NCBI GenBank assembly: GCA_002319885.1
Contig: DCFT01000059.1
Location: 6,496 to 27,218 of the forward strand
Source of the DNA: Bacteroidales bacterium UBA1797
Lineage (GTDB): Bacteria > Bacteroidota > Bacteroidia > Bacteroidales > VadinHA17
DNA length: 20,723 bases
Direction of reading: 5' to 3'
Position 1 is the first letter of the stretch. Each line of letters begins with the position of its first letter. Shown here one piece after another: positions 1 through 6,497 of this stretch. The notes under the pieces were generated by a model that worked only from the letters and a program-made list of their open reading frames with translations, did no database searches and was not told the DNA's origin. Made by a program: the position numbers and the translations under genes.

Positions 1-14
1 TAGCGAAGTTGGTA

Positions 15-61
15 GCGAAGTTAGTCTTCGCGTACCCTGCCTACCGGCAGGCAGGTTTGTG
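15..61. repeat. Palindromic intergenic repeat (CCTGCC/GGCAGG type)
   Basis: Two small hairpins lie side by side. The first has stem GCGAAG (15-20) and CTTCGC (26-31) with a five-base loop; the decamer TAGCGAAGTT also occurs twice in tandem at 1-10 and 13-22. The second is CCTGCC-TACC-GGCAGG (36-51), followed by CAGGTTTGTG (52-61). The run from GGCAGGTTTGTG into the downstream TTAAA-rich flank recurs at 17247-17275, so this is a dispersed element. It is probably a non-coding repeat; no function is visible. Confidence 0.6.
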
Positions 62-133
62 GTTAAAGAAGACTTATTCAAAAGGCCCTCGCAGAGCCAG
101 ACATAGCTTCTGAAAAAAAGAAATAATATTTAA

Positions 134-412
134 ATTAATTCTAAATTACTTTTTTATGCATCAGGTAATTTTTCTGTTTCGTCATTAGCTCAAAAACCAA
201 TAAACGTACAACAATCTATAAGACTAATTTTTGTTTTGAGCTTAACAGTCTTTATGTTTTCTCGGCAGGGAATCAGTCAGACAAGAAGAAGTTCTGCAAG
301 TGCTCCGGGTCTGGATCTTTTTAACGATTTGGGTAATCTGTTTAGTGAGGTGGATAATAAACCTCATAATGTTTTTCTTATTAAATTTAGCTACCGTTTT
401 GGTCTTAAATAA
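134..412 (+). pseudogene. Possible remnant of an outer-membrane beta-barrel protein gene (C-terminal end)
   Basis: A frame is open from just after a stop at 131-133 to the TAA at 410-412. The only internal ATG is at 254, giving about 52 residues. The last residues, NVFLIKFSYRFGLK, look like the final amphipathic strand of a Bacteroidota outer-membrane barrel, which often ends in an aromatic-rich YRFG-like motif. Upstream in the same frame, without an ATG, is a hydrophobic stretch (RLIFVLSLTVFMFS) that resembles a signal sequence. There is no credible start or ribosome site and the length is far below any complete barrel protein. I read it as a decayed or truncated gene end; a small unrecognised exported protein or a chance open frame are alternatives. 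Confidence 0.3.
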
Positions 413-426
413 AAATTAACATGTTC

Positions 427-453
427 AATTCATAATTCGTAATTCATAATTCA
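427..453. repeat. Short AT-rich tandem repeat (ATTCATA/ATTCGTA)
   Basis: The heptamer-like units ATTCATA, ATTCGTA, ATTCATA and ATTCA follow one another directly upstream of the methyltransferase gene. One ATTCATAATT unit recurs at 1170-1179 upstream of the DUF6249 gene. It is AT-rich and could hold promoter function, but nothing proves that. Confidence 0.5.
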
Positions 454-468
454 CAAAAGCTTATCAAA

Positions 469-957
469 ATGAATAAATTAAATGCGCTGGGAATCGGACC
501 TAAAATCGCAATCATCCTGCTTCCATGGATTGCCGGCTCTATTATCATGAGCAAAACTGCGGACAATTTTTTTAAATATTCAGTGAAGTACACCGCCATC
601 CTGCACCTTGCCGGAATAATCCTGATGGTGATCGGTTTAGTATTTTATTTTGCTACTGCAAGAATGTTATTAAAGGGACTTAAGGAGACCCGGCTTATGA
701 TAACGGGACCTTATCGTCTTTGTCAGCATCCTCTTTATGCATCTCTTGTCCTGATTGTTATTCCGGCTCTTTCCTTAATTCTGAACTCATGGCTGGTACT
801 GACTTCAAGTATTGTTGGAATTCTTCTTATGAAACTATTCATAAAAAGCGAATATAGGGAACTTGAAAAATTCTTTGGAGAAGACTATCTGAAATATAAG
901 AGAGAAACTCCCGAGTTCTTTCCTGTGCCATTTAAAAAATCGCAAAAAAGAAGCTGA
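469..957 (+). CDS. Isoprenylcysteine carboxyl methyltransferase (ICMT/PEMT) family membrane protein
   Basis: This 162-residue protein is an integral membrane protein of the ICMT/phospholipid methyltransferase superfamily, whose members transfer a methyl group from S-adenosylmethionine to a lipid-linked or other acceptor. Hydrophobic segments lie at about 12-27, 42-62, 91-110 and 111-125. The family signature is clear: GPYRLCQHPLY at 80-90, matching the usual GPY-R-x-x-HP-x-Y cofactor-binding motif, then a conserved tail with E128 near KSEYRELEKFFGEDYLKYK and a PEFFP end at 148-152. Length is typical for short bacterial members. The ATG at 469 has no Shine-Dalgarno sequence but is preceded by an A-rich leader, as is normal in Bacteroidota. 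It stands alone between gaps, so the substrate cannot be inferred; bacteria do not usually make prenylcysteine. Confidence 0.8.
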   Translation: MNKLNALGIGPKIAIILLPWIAGSIIMSKTADNFFKYSVKYTAILHLAGIILMVIGLVFYFATARMLLKGLKETRLMITGPYRLCQHPLYASLVLIVIPALSLILNSWLVLTSSIVGILLMKLFIKSEYRELEKFFGEDYLKYKRETPEFFPVPFKKSQKRS

Positions 958-1149
958 TTTATATTCCTTGCGAACCGATTGATGATTTCTTAAATCTTTT
1001 ACTTCAGGCATTTTTAATTTTTATTTTTAATTGCCGGCTGCTGTATAAAAATATTTTCAAAAACAGGTTACCTGAATCTTCGCCCCCAAGTCTTATATAC
1101 AAAAACAAAATCAGGAAGGCAAAATAAGCTATTTCAATGGTGCTTTAGT

Positions 1150-1182
1150 TATTGACTTGATTTTTAATAATTCATAATTTTA
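1150..1182 (+). promoter_or_regulatory. Candidate Bacteroidota-type promoter for the DUF6249/sigma operon
   Basis: TATTG at 1150-1154 resembles the -33 TTTG box, and TAATTTTA at 1175-1182 matches seven of eight positions of the TAnnTTTG -7 box. The spacing of 20 bases is right for the Bacteroidota primary sigma factor. The boxes lie 18 bases before the start at 1200. Such AT-rich matches also occur by chance. Confidence 0.3.
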
Positions 1183-1199
1183 ACTTAAATATTACAAAG

Positions 1200-1604
1200 A
1201 TGGACTTAGCTACAATTATTGGTTTATTAATTGCATTTATTGCCGTAGTTGGCGGTACGGGAGTTGCAATCTGGCTCATCCTGATGAGACAAATCGGACA
1301 CAAAGAAGAGAGACTTGCCAGCATTGAAGCCAGGAATAAGGAAAGACTTGCCTTGATTGAAAAGGGAATGGATCCCAATCTTGCGGATCGTGTACCAGAG
1401 AGAGTTCCTTCCAACAGACTTTTATTATTCGGAATTATCCTGGTTTTTGCTTGTCTTGGAAGAATCATCGCTGCCATTTCAGTATTCAATTCCAATACTG
1501 ATAACACTACTTTCATTTATGTGCTGCCTGCCTTTTTTGCAGGTTTTGGCATCCTGGCTTATCATTTTTATCAGAAGAGAATTTCTTCCGGTAAGAATAA
1601 ATGA
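1200..1604 (+). CDS. DUF6249-like membrane protein preceding an ECF sigma factor
   Basis: A 134-residue predicted membrane protein. It has one transmembrane segment at about 6-29, a charged cytosolic stretch at 30-72 with the pattern RLASIEARNKERLALIEKGMDP, and two further hydrophobic segments at about 74-95 and 106-121. The LIEKGMDP motif followed by a helix pair is what I recall for DUF6249, a family of unknown function often placed next to sigma-70-like factors in Bacteroidota. It ends four bases before the sigma factor start (TGA at 1602-1604, ATG at 1609), so the two are almost certainly co-transcribed and translationally linked. A role in envelope sensing together with the sigma factor is inference from position only. 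Confidence 0.7.
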   Translation: MDLATIIGLLIAFIAVVGGTGVAIWLILMRQIGHKEERLASIEARNKERLALIEKGMDPNLADRVPERVPSNRLLLFGIILVFACLGRIIAAISVFNSNTDNTTFIYVLPAFFAGFGILAYHFYQKRISSGKNK

Positions 1605-1608
1605 ATAA

Positions 1609-2172
1609 ATGGAAAATCAATATATCCGGGAGGTTCTAAACGGGAACCCTAACAGATTCTCATATTTTGTATCTCAATATAAAGATATGGCATACTCAAT
1701 AGCGTTCCGGATCGTCAATAATAATGAAGATGCCGAAGAAATTGTACAGGACTCTTTTATAAGGGCGTACAAATCTCTTAACAAGTTCAGACAAAGCTCA
1801 AAATTTTCAACATGGTTTTATAGAATTGTAGTCAACAGGGCATTATCTGTAAGAAGCCAGGTAAAAAAATCAGTAATTGAGATTGATATAAACGCAAATC
1901 CTGAAATTCAGTTTGAAGAAATTGACTCTGTATACAGAAACCTCACACAGGGTGAACGAGTTAAATATATCAATTCCGCATTGAAAGAACTTCCGGAAGA
2001 AGACAGTCTGTTGCTCACACTTTACTATCTGAATGAAAACTCGATTGATGAAATATCCCAGATTACTGGCATTAAAATTGAAAACGTGAAAATGAAATTA
2101 TCAAGAGCCAGGAAGAAGATGTACTTAATTCTCGAAGAAAACTTAAAACTGGAACTTAAAAGCATTTTATGA
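1609..2172 (+). CDS. RNA polymerase ECF-type sigma factor (sigma-70 family)
   Basis: This 187-residue protein is an extracytoplasmic-function sigma factor that would direct RNA polymerase to a small regulon. Region 2 spans about 16-82 and shows the core-binding and -10 recognition signature DAEEIVQDSFIRAYKSLNKF (41-60) followed by FSTWFYRIVVNRAL (66-79). Region 4 spans about 120-177, with LPEEDSLLLTLYYLNENSIDEI and the helix-turn-helix ITGIKIENVKMKLSRARKK ending in the typical SRARKKM. Length is normal. It sits between the DUF6249 protein (4-base gap) and a small membrane protein whose ATG overlaps this stop codon, the usual layout of a sigma/anti-sigma pair. The C-terminus continues about 15 residues past region 4, which is not unusual. 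Confidence 0.93.
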   Translation: MENQYIREVLNGNPNRFSYFVSQYKDMAYSIAFRIVNNNEDAEEIVQDSFIRAYKSLNKFRQSSKFSTWFYRIVVNRALSVRSQVKKSVIEIDINANPEIQFEEIDSVYRNLTQGERVKYINSALKELPEEDSLLLTLYYLNENSIDEISQITGIKIENVKMKLSRARKKMYLILEENLKLELKSIL

Positions 2173-2543
2173 TGAATAACGCGATTATTGAAAAACTGAC
2201 AAAAGACATGATGGCTGACAGCAGAATGGAACTGCCTGATCCTCTCTTTGACGAGAAGGTAATGAGCACGATCCTGCTGGAAAGTAAAAAGCTGAATGAG
2301 CGGAGGCAATTGTTTTTGAACTTGCTGGTATTTATCGGGGTTGAGTTGGTCATCTTAACCCTGGTATGGATACTGCTCATTTACTTTCCGGGAATAGACT
2401 ATATTACAAATACCATAAAAAATTCTATGACCCTTATAAGAAAAACCGGAAACATGGTGCTCCAGTACAATTACCTTATTATCTCCTTTATCATAGTATG
2501 GTTTCTTGACCGGATCATGAATAAGAAAGTAATAGTCACATAA
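2169..2543 (+). CDS. Small two-helix membrane protein, candidate anti-sigma factor
   Basis: A 124-residue protein without a family I can name. It has an acidic and basic N-terminal half (1-47, KLTKDMMADSRMELPDPLFD) that should lie in the cytosol, then hydrophobic segments at about 48-73 and 99-115. Its ATG overlaps the sigma factor TGA in an ATGATGA arrangement, so translation is coupled; a second ATG follows directly and could be the true start. Membrane proteins coupled in this way downstream of ECF sigma factors commonly act as anti-sigma factors that hold the sigma factor at the membrane. No HxxxCxxC zinc anti-sigma motif and no periplasmic sensor domain are present, so the anti-sigma role is inference from context. 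Confidence 0.65.
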   Translation: MMNNAIIEKLTKDMMADSRMELPDPLFDEKVMSTILLESKKLNERRQLFLNLLVFIGVELVILTLVWILLIYFPGIDYITNTIKNSMTLIRKTGNMVLQYNYLIISFIIVWFLDRIMNKKVIVT

Positions 2544-2591
2544 GAATGAAAATCACTAGTTTGATTTAAATTATTTTAAAAAGTATTGTCT

Positions 2592-3686
2592 ATGAAAAGG
2601 AATAATATCTCAAGGAGAAAATTCATTGGTACAGCATCTTTAGCTGTTATCGGATCATCAATCCTCGGAGTGAAAAATATCTATGGTAGCGGTAATCATG
2701 TTAAATCAGGGAAGGATATTGTAAGCATTGTAAGGGTTAACAACGGCAATGTTGTCAAAGCTGTTGAAGAGGCAATAGATCTCTTAGGCGGGATAGAAAG
2801 TGTTACTAAAGGGAAAAACAGCATTTTGCTAAAACCAAATCTTGTCGCTCCCGATATACGATGCACAACAAAACCGGAGGTTGTAAAAACGATTGCCAGA
2901 CTGCTTCAAAAATCGGGGAAAAAAGTAATGATCGGAGAAGGATCTGCGGCTGCGGAATCTTTCAATGTAATCGGGAATGACACCTACAGGACAAAGAAGA
3001 AAGATATTCTTGACCGGATGCAGAAATATGTATTTGATAATCTTGGTTACACAGAAATGGCTGATACATTACATATCCCACTTATAAATTTACACTCAGG
3101 AGATATTGTTGAAGTGCCATTAAATGATGGTTTCGCAGCAAAATCAGTGAAAATACATAAAATACTTTCTGATGTTGACCTAGTTTGTTCTGTCCCGATG
3201 ATGAAAACGCATACTCTTGCAACAGTGACTCTTGCGATGAAAAACCTGATAGGACTTTATCCTGGCACTGAATACTATTCTGTAAGATCGTGGCTGCACG
3301 ACAGGGCTGCAGAAAGAGGTTCAGAAGGAGTAGCGTTTGAAGTAATAGACATGAACCGGGCAGTAAAAACAGGGTTTTCAGTTATCGATGCAACATGTGC
3401 AATGGAGGGTAATGGCCCATTCAATGGGACCATTGTTGACATGGGATTAATAATTGCCGGCACTTCTCCTCTTGCAACTGACATGGTAGGATCAACTATT
3501 ATGGGTTTTGAATCAGAAGAGATACCTGCAATCAGTTTAGCACACAAAGCAGGAATGGAACCCGGATACTTGTCGGATATTGAAATTCGCGGACTGACCA
3601 TTGAACAGACAAAACGCAATTTTGTCAAACCACAGGTTTCAAAATGGACCGATATCAATAAATTCTGGGGTATCAAAGAGTTGTAA
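2592..3686 (+). CDS. DUF362 domain protein with Tat signal
   Basis: A 364-residue protein of the DUF362 family, whose biochemical function is poorly defined. The N-terminus SRRKFIG (residues 7-13) followed by a hydrophobic stretch to about residue 28 is a twin-arginine export signal, so the folded protein is probably exported, perhaps with a cofactor. The DUF362 body follows: a motif near KNSILLKPNLVAPD (about 77-90), then VDLVCSVPMMKTH and LAMKNLIGLYPG, the conserved K-T-H and K-N-hydrophobic-G region of the family, and a C-terminal DMVGSTIMGFE region. Unlike the DUF362 protein at the right end of this window it has no ferredoxin cysteines. I chose the ATG at 2592; the in-frame TTG at 2586 would add two residues. 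It follows the sigma operon after 48 bases and may be separately transcribed. Confidence 0.85.
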   Translation: MKRNNISRRKFIGTASLAVIGSSILGVKNIYGSGNHVKSGKDIVSIVRVNNGNVVKAVEEAIDLLGGIESVTKGKNSILLKPNLVAPDIRCTTKPEVVKTIARLLQKSGKKVMIGEGSAAAESFNVIGNDTYRTKKKDILDRMQKYVFDNLGYTEMADTLHIPLINLHSGDIVEVPLNDGFAAKSVKIHKILSDVDLVCSVPMMKTHTLATVTLAMKNLIGLYPGTEYYSVRSWLHDRAAERGSEGVAFEVIDMNRAVKTGFSVIDATCAMEGNGPFNGTIVDMGLIIAGTSPLATDMVGSTIMGFESEEIPAISLAHKAGMEPGYLSDIEIRGLTIEQTKRNFVKPQVSKWTDINKFWGIKEL

Positions 3687-3747
3687 AATTCCATTTTTTT
3701 TAAATCTGAAGATTGGATATCAATAATATTCTCACGATATTGATTAT

Positions 3748-3830
3748 GAGATTCCTCGCTAACGCTACATATGTGACTAAAAGTGTCATTCCGAACGAAT
3801 CCGCCATTAGGCGGAGAAGTGAGGAATCTC
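3748..3830. repeat. Inverted-repeat element with nested palindrome in a 333-base gap
   Basis: The gap from 3687 to 4019 has no gene. Inside it, GAGATTCCTC (3748-3757) and GAGGAATCTC (3821-3830) form a perfect 10-base inverted repeat. The right half carries GTCATTCCGAACGAA followed after an interruption by GTGAGGAATCTC, a sequence I recognise as a common dispersed repeat in Bacteroidota genomes. The interruption (3800-3815) is itself a perfect hairpin, TCCGCC-ATTA-GGCGGA, flanked on each side by GAA. This reads as one small palindromic element inserted into an older one. The rest of the gap is AT-rich leader for the next gene. Confidence 0.6.
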
Positions 3831-3980
3831 AAGTTACAAGAAACTGAATTCTGGTACAAAAAGAAATCAAAATTATATGAATAATTTAATTTCTCATTTT
3901 TTAAAAAGTAAAACTGATACCTGAACATTAAGCGTTTAACGCAAATTGCACGTTTCAGAATGCAGCAAAAATGATTAATA

Positions 3981-4019
3981 AACGTCATTTGTTGAAATTT
4001 AATTTTTAAAACTGACGTT
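3981..4019. promoter_or_regulatory. 7-base inverted repeat directly before the zincin start (possible operator)
   Basis: AACGTCA at 3981-3987 and TGACGTT at 4013-4019 are perfect inverted copies separated by 25 AT-rich bases; the right copy touches the ATG at 4020. It could be an operator or form a long-loop hairpin over the start, but a pair this short can arise by chance. Confidence 0.25.
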
Positions 4020-4958
4020 ATGAAAAATTTGTTAATTAAAGCTTCTATTCTTGTTCCGCTTTTTATATTCACATATAACTATCCGCTGTCAGCTCAAAGC
4101 AATACTTCTGAATACATAATTATAAAAAATAATGGAAGGATTATCCTTGCGTACAAGCTGTTTGAAGATTTCCTGAATTCTGACAAAAGCTGGGAAAGCT
4201 ATAAAAAGATAGTACTTGATGCCTGTCCGGAAATGCAGGCAGTACACGACAAAACATTAAGCTGGGACACAATTGATTCCGTTAGCTTTCCAAAAGAAGT
4301 AAAAAACTTTAAAAGAGAAGACTTTGAAAAATATTTCAACCTCTACGATAAAAAAACACTGAATTACCTGTGTGATTCCCTTATCCTCAGGGCAAACAAT
4401 ATTCTTAAACCTCTTAACCCTAATCCGGTTGATTTGTGTCTTTTTTTGCCATATGGAGGTTGTTTTATAATACCCGGATCGGAAAAGAGCACAATCTATA
4501 TCTCTTTACTGATAGATACAGCAGATGTTCCAAAGATAATGGTGCATGAATATTCTCATCATCTTCATATTCAAAGACGACCTCAGGAGCCGTTCACATT
4601 AAAAAGAGAAATTGTATCAGAGGGAATGGCTGTCTATTTAACAACATTGATAAATAATACCGGGATTTCGAAAGCTATCCCATTTATGACGGAGTCGTCA
4701 GTGAAATGGTGCTTTGAGAATGAACATATGATAAAAACTTCGATTGAGGCTGATCTTAATGATACTACCTTCATGGGTCTAAAGAAGTTTATCGCTGACG
4801 GAGAAGTTGCTACTCCTCCAAAAGGATTTGTTGAGAAAACCGGATTTTTTGCCGGATATCGAATTATAGAGGCCTGTATAAAAAAGGGAATGAAACTCGA
4901 AGAAATTTGTTCTCTGAACTCAGACTCAGTAATTGCTGAAAGCGGATATTTTAATTAA
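4020..4958 (+). CDS. Secreted HExxH zinc metalloprotease-like protein (DUF2268-like)
   Basis: A 312-residue protein with an N-terminal signal peptide (1-25, ending PLSAQ), so it acts in the periplasm or is secreted. The centre holds VHEYSHHLH, giving the zinc-binding HExxH with H176, E177 and H180. About 20 residues later EIVSEGMAVYL places E201 in an EGxA context, the expected third ligand of a gluzincin. This spacing and the HEYSH form resemble the predicted Zn-dependent proteases of DUF2268; I am not certain of the family. All three presumed zinc ligands and the catalytic Glu are present, so it is probably active, but the substrate is unknown. It is flanked by a repeat-bearing gap upstream and by the MBL/ABM gene pair 98 bases downstream. 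A second HExxH...EGxA protein of different sequence lies at 9223-10572. Confidence 0.75.
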   Translation: MKNLLIKASILVPLFIFTYNYPLSAQSNTSEYIIIKNNGRIILAYKLFEDFLNSDKSWESYKKIVLDACPEMQAVHDKTLSWDTIDSVSFPKEVKNFKREDFEKYFNLYDKKTLNYLCDSLILRANNILKPLNPNPVDLCLFLPYGGCFIIPGSEKSTIYISLLIDTADVPKIMVHEYSHHLHIQRRPQEPFTLKREIVSEGMAVYLTTLINNTGISKAIPFMTESSVKWCFENEHMIKTSIEADLNDTTFMGLKKFIADGEVATPPKGFVEKTGFFAGYRIIEACIKKGMKLEEICSLNSDSVIAESGYFN

Positions 4959-4982
4959 AAACAGGCAAAATAATCTGAAAAT

Positions 4983-5012
4983 CGGGGTTTAAAACCCGGA
5001 AGTCTTTGTTTA
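4983..5012 (+). terminator. Weak terminator-like hairpin after the zincin gene
   Basis: CGGGGTTT and AAAACCCG face each other with one mismatch at 4983-4998, 25 bases after the zincin stop, followed by a T-rich stretch (TCTTTGTTT). The stem is short and interrupted, so termination here is tentative. Confidence 0.3.
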
Positions 5013-5056
5013 ACTTTGAAATACACCTCACAGTATTAACAATTTCCAGAAAAAAA

Positions 5057-5902
5057 ATGAAATTGAAAGATAAAATACACTTGTTGAAAATTGATTTCGA
5101 AATAACAATAAGTCCCGGGAAAATTTTGTCACGGTTCGTGAATGTCATTTTAATATTTGGAGATAGAATTACTTTGATAGATACCGGAGTAAAGGGTAGC
5201 GAAGAAAAAATCTTTTCTTATATAAGACAAAACAACAGGAATATTTCTGACATTGATACTATAATTTTGTCACATTCTCATCCCGACCATATAGGTTCCG
5301 CCAATAAGATCAAAGAGTTGACAAAGTGCCGGGTATTTGCTCATAGTAGTGAAATTCCGTGGATAGAAAATATCGGGTTGCAGAACAGAGAAAGACCTGT
5401 TCCAGGTTTCTCTGATCTGGTGGATAATCCTGTTAAAGTTGACAACATATTACAAGATGGTCAGGAATTGAAGGCTGATACTGATGTTACTTTAGAAATA
5501 ATTCATGCTCCGGGACACTCAAAGGGATCACTGAATATTTTATTTAAAGAGGATCATATTTTGTTTACAGCTGATTCTGTTCCATTAAAAAATGATATCC
5601 CTAATTATGACAATTATCCCGATTTAATGAATTCTCTGAAACGCATAAAATTAAATGTCAGGGATAACATTTTACTTACTTCATGGACTCCGCCTCTTAC
5701 AAATTATTCAGATATAGAAAAATTAATAAACGATGGTGAAGAATATATGGAAAAGATTGAAATGATAGTTAAAGAGACTTATAAAGAGGACGAACCAGGA
5801 TCATTTATTTTTTGCAGTGAGACAATTGGAAAGCTGGGGTTGCCCTCATTCCTTGCGACTCCGGTAGTTGATAATGCATTTAAAAGTCACTTAAAAGTTT
5901 AA
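5057..5902 (+). CDS. MBL-fold metallohydrolase
   Basis: A 281-residue cytosolic protein of the metallo-beta-lactamase fold. Motifs in order: LIDTG with D42 on the first strands, HSHPDH at 73-78 (H73, H75, D77, H78), APGHSKGS with H154, and TADSV with D173, the bridging ligand. The last histidine of the fold, expected in a GH-x-P-like turn near residue 210, is replaced by the sequence LTSWTPPL, so one ligand of the second metal site seems to be missing. The C-terminal 60 residues are helical. The substrate cannot be read from the sequence; MBL enzymes of this class include thioesterases, lactonases and glyoxalase II-like hydrolases. I chose the ATG at 5057, with an A-rich leader; an in-frame TTG at 5006 is less likely. 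It ends three bases before the ABM gene, so the two form an operon. Confidence 0.85.
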   Translation: MKLKDKIHLLKIDFEITISPGKILSRFVNVILIFGDRITLIDTGVKGSEEKIFSYIRQNNRNISDIDTIILSHSHPDHIGSANKIKELTKCRVFAHSSEIPWIENIGLQNRERPVPGFSDLVDNPVKVDNILQDGQELKADTDVTLEIIHAPGHSKGSLNILFKEDHILFTADSVPLKNDIPNYDNYPDLMNSLKRIKLNVRDNILLTSWTPPLTNYSDIEKLINDGEEYMEKIEMIVKETYKEDEPGSFIFCSETIGKLGLPSFLATPVVDNAFKSHLKV

Positions 5903-5905
5903 ATT

Positions 5906-6223
5906 ATGATAAGCAGAATCTGGCATGGTTATACAACGCCTGTAAACGCTGATTTGTATGAGAAACTTCTCAAAGAGGAGATTTTCGTCGGAATAAAGAA
6001 CAGAAACATAACCGGGTACAAGGGTATTCAATTATTACGCCGGCAAATATCGGATGAGACTGAATTTATTACTATTATGTGGTTTGACACTGTTGATTCG
6101 GTTAAAAAATTTGCGGGTGATGATTATGAAAGAGCTGTTGTGCCTGACAAGGCTCAAAAGATTCTTTCCCGATATGATAAGACATCTCAGCACTATGAAG
6201 TGAAAATCGAGGATTTCCGGTGA
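5906..6223 (+). CDS. ABM (antibiotic biosynthesis monooxygenase-like) domain protein
   Basis: A 105-residue protein covering a single ABM/dimeric alpha-beta barrel domain. The start MISRIWHGYT, the central FITIMWFDTVDSVKKFAGDD and the ending HYEV are characteristic. Members bind small aromatic or reactive compounds, and some are cofactor-free monooxygenases; many have no known reaction. It starts three bases after the MBL-fold gene stop, so the pair is probably co-expressed and may act on one small molecule, perhaps in detoxification. That link is inference. Length is typical for a stand-alone ABM protein, and it would be expected to dimerise. Confidence 0.85.
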   Translation: MISRIWHGYTTPVNADLYEKLLKEEIFVGIKNRNITGYKGIQLLRRQISDETEFITIMWFDTVDSVKKFAGDDYERAVVPDKAQKILSRYDKTSQHYEVKIEDFR

Positions 6224-6269
6224 GTTAGTTTTCGTTATTCTGTTCACAAAAGAAGCTTTTTTTACCACT

Positions 6270-6346
6270 ATGTTACTGAGGCGCTAAGTTTCACAAAGCA
6301 TATGTCTTTAAATATTAGCTCTTTATGTGCCTTTGTGTTCTGGTGC
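6270..6346. repeat. Degenerate inverted repeat (CACAAAG/CTTTGTG type)
   Basis: In the 274-base gap before the permease, TTTCACAAAG at 6289-6298 faces CTTTGTG at 6331-6337, within flanks ACTGAGGCGCTAAG on the left and TTCTGGTGC on the right. This resembles the common Bacteroidota intergenic repeat built on CACAAAG and its complement. No gene is visible in the gap; the open frames on the minus strand here have no coding features. Confidence 0.35.
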
Positions 6347-6497
6347 AATTGCATTTTTTCTGCTTTTCGTCCGGAACAAATAATTCTCTTGCAGCACCAC
6401 TGGTTTTTTTTCGTCTATTGAACGGGATCCTGATAGACAAAACAGAATGAGGATATCTCTGAAATGTAATTTTATATAATCTAATAAAGAAGAAATC

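Noticed and set aside
1357..1608. An 83-residue plus-strand frame overlapping the DUF6249 gene
   Set aside because: It is an out-of-frame reading of the DUF6249 gene. The other frame has the family motif and the proper link to the sigma factor.
3275..4072. A 265-residue open frame on the minus strand
   Set aside because: It lies antisense to the well-supported DUF362 gene and the start of the zincin gene and crosses a repeat. Its residue make-up is that of an out-of-frame translation, with no domain.
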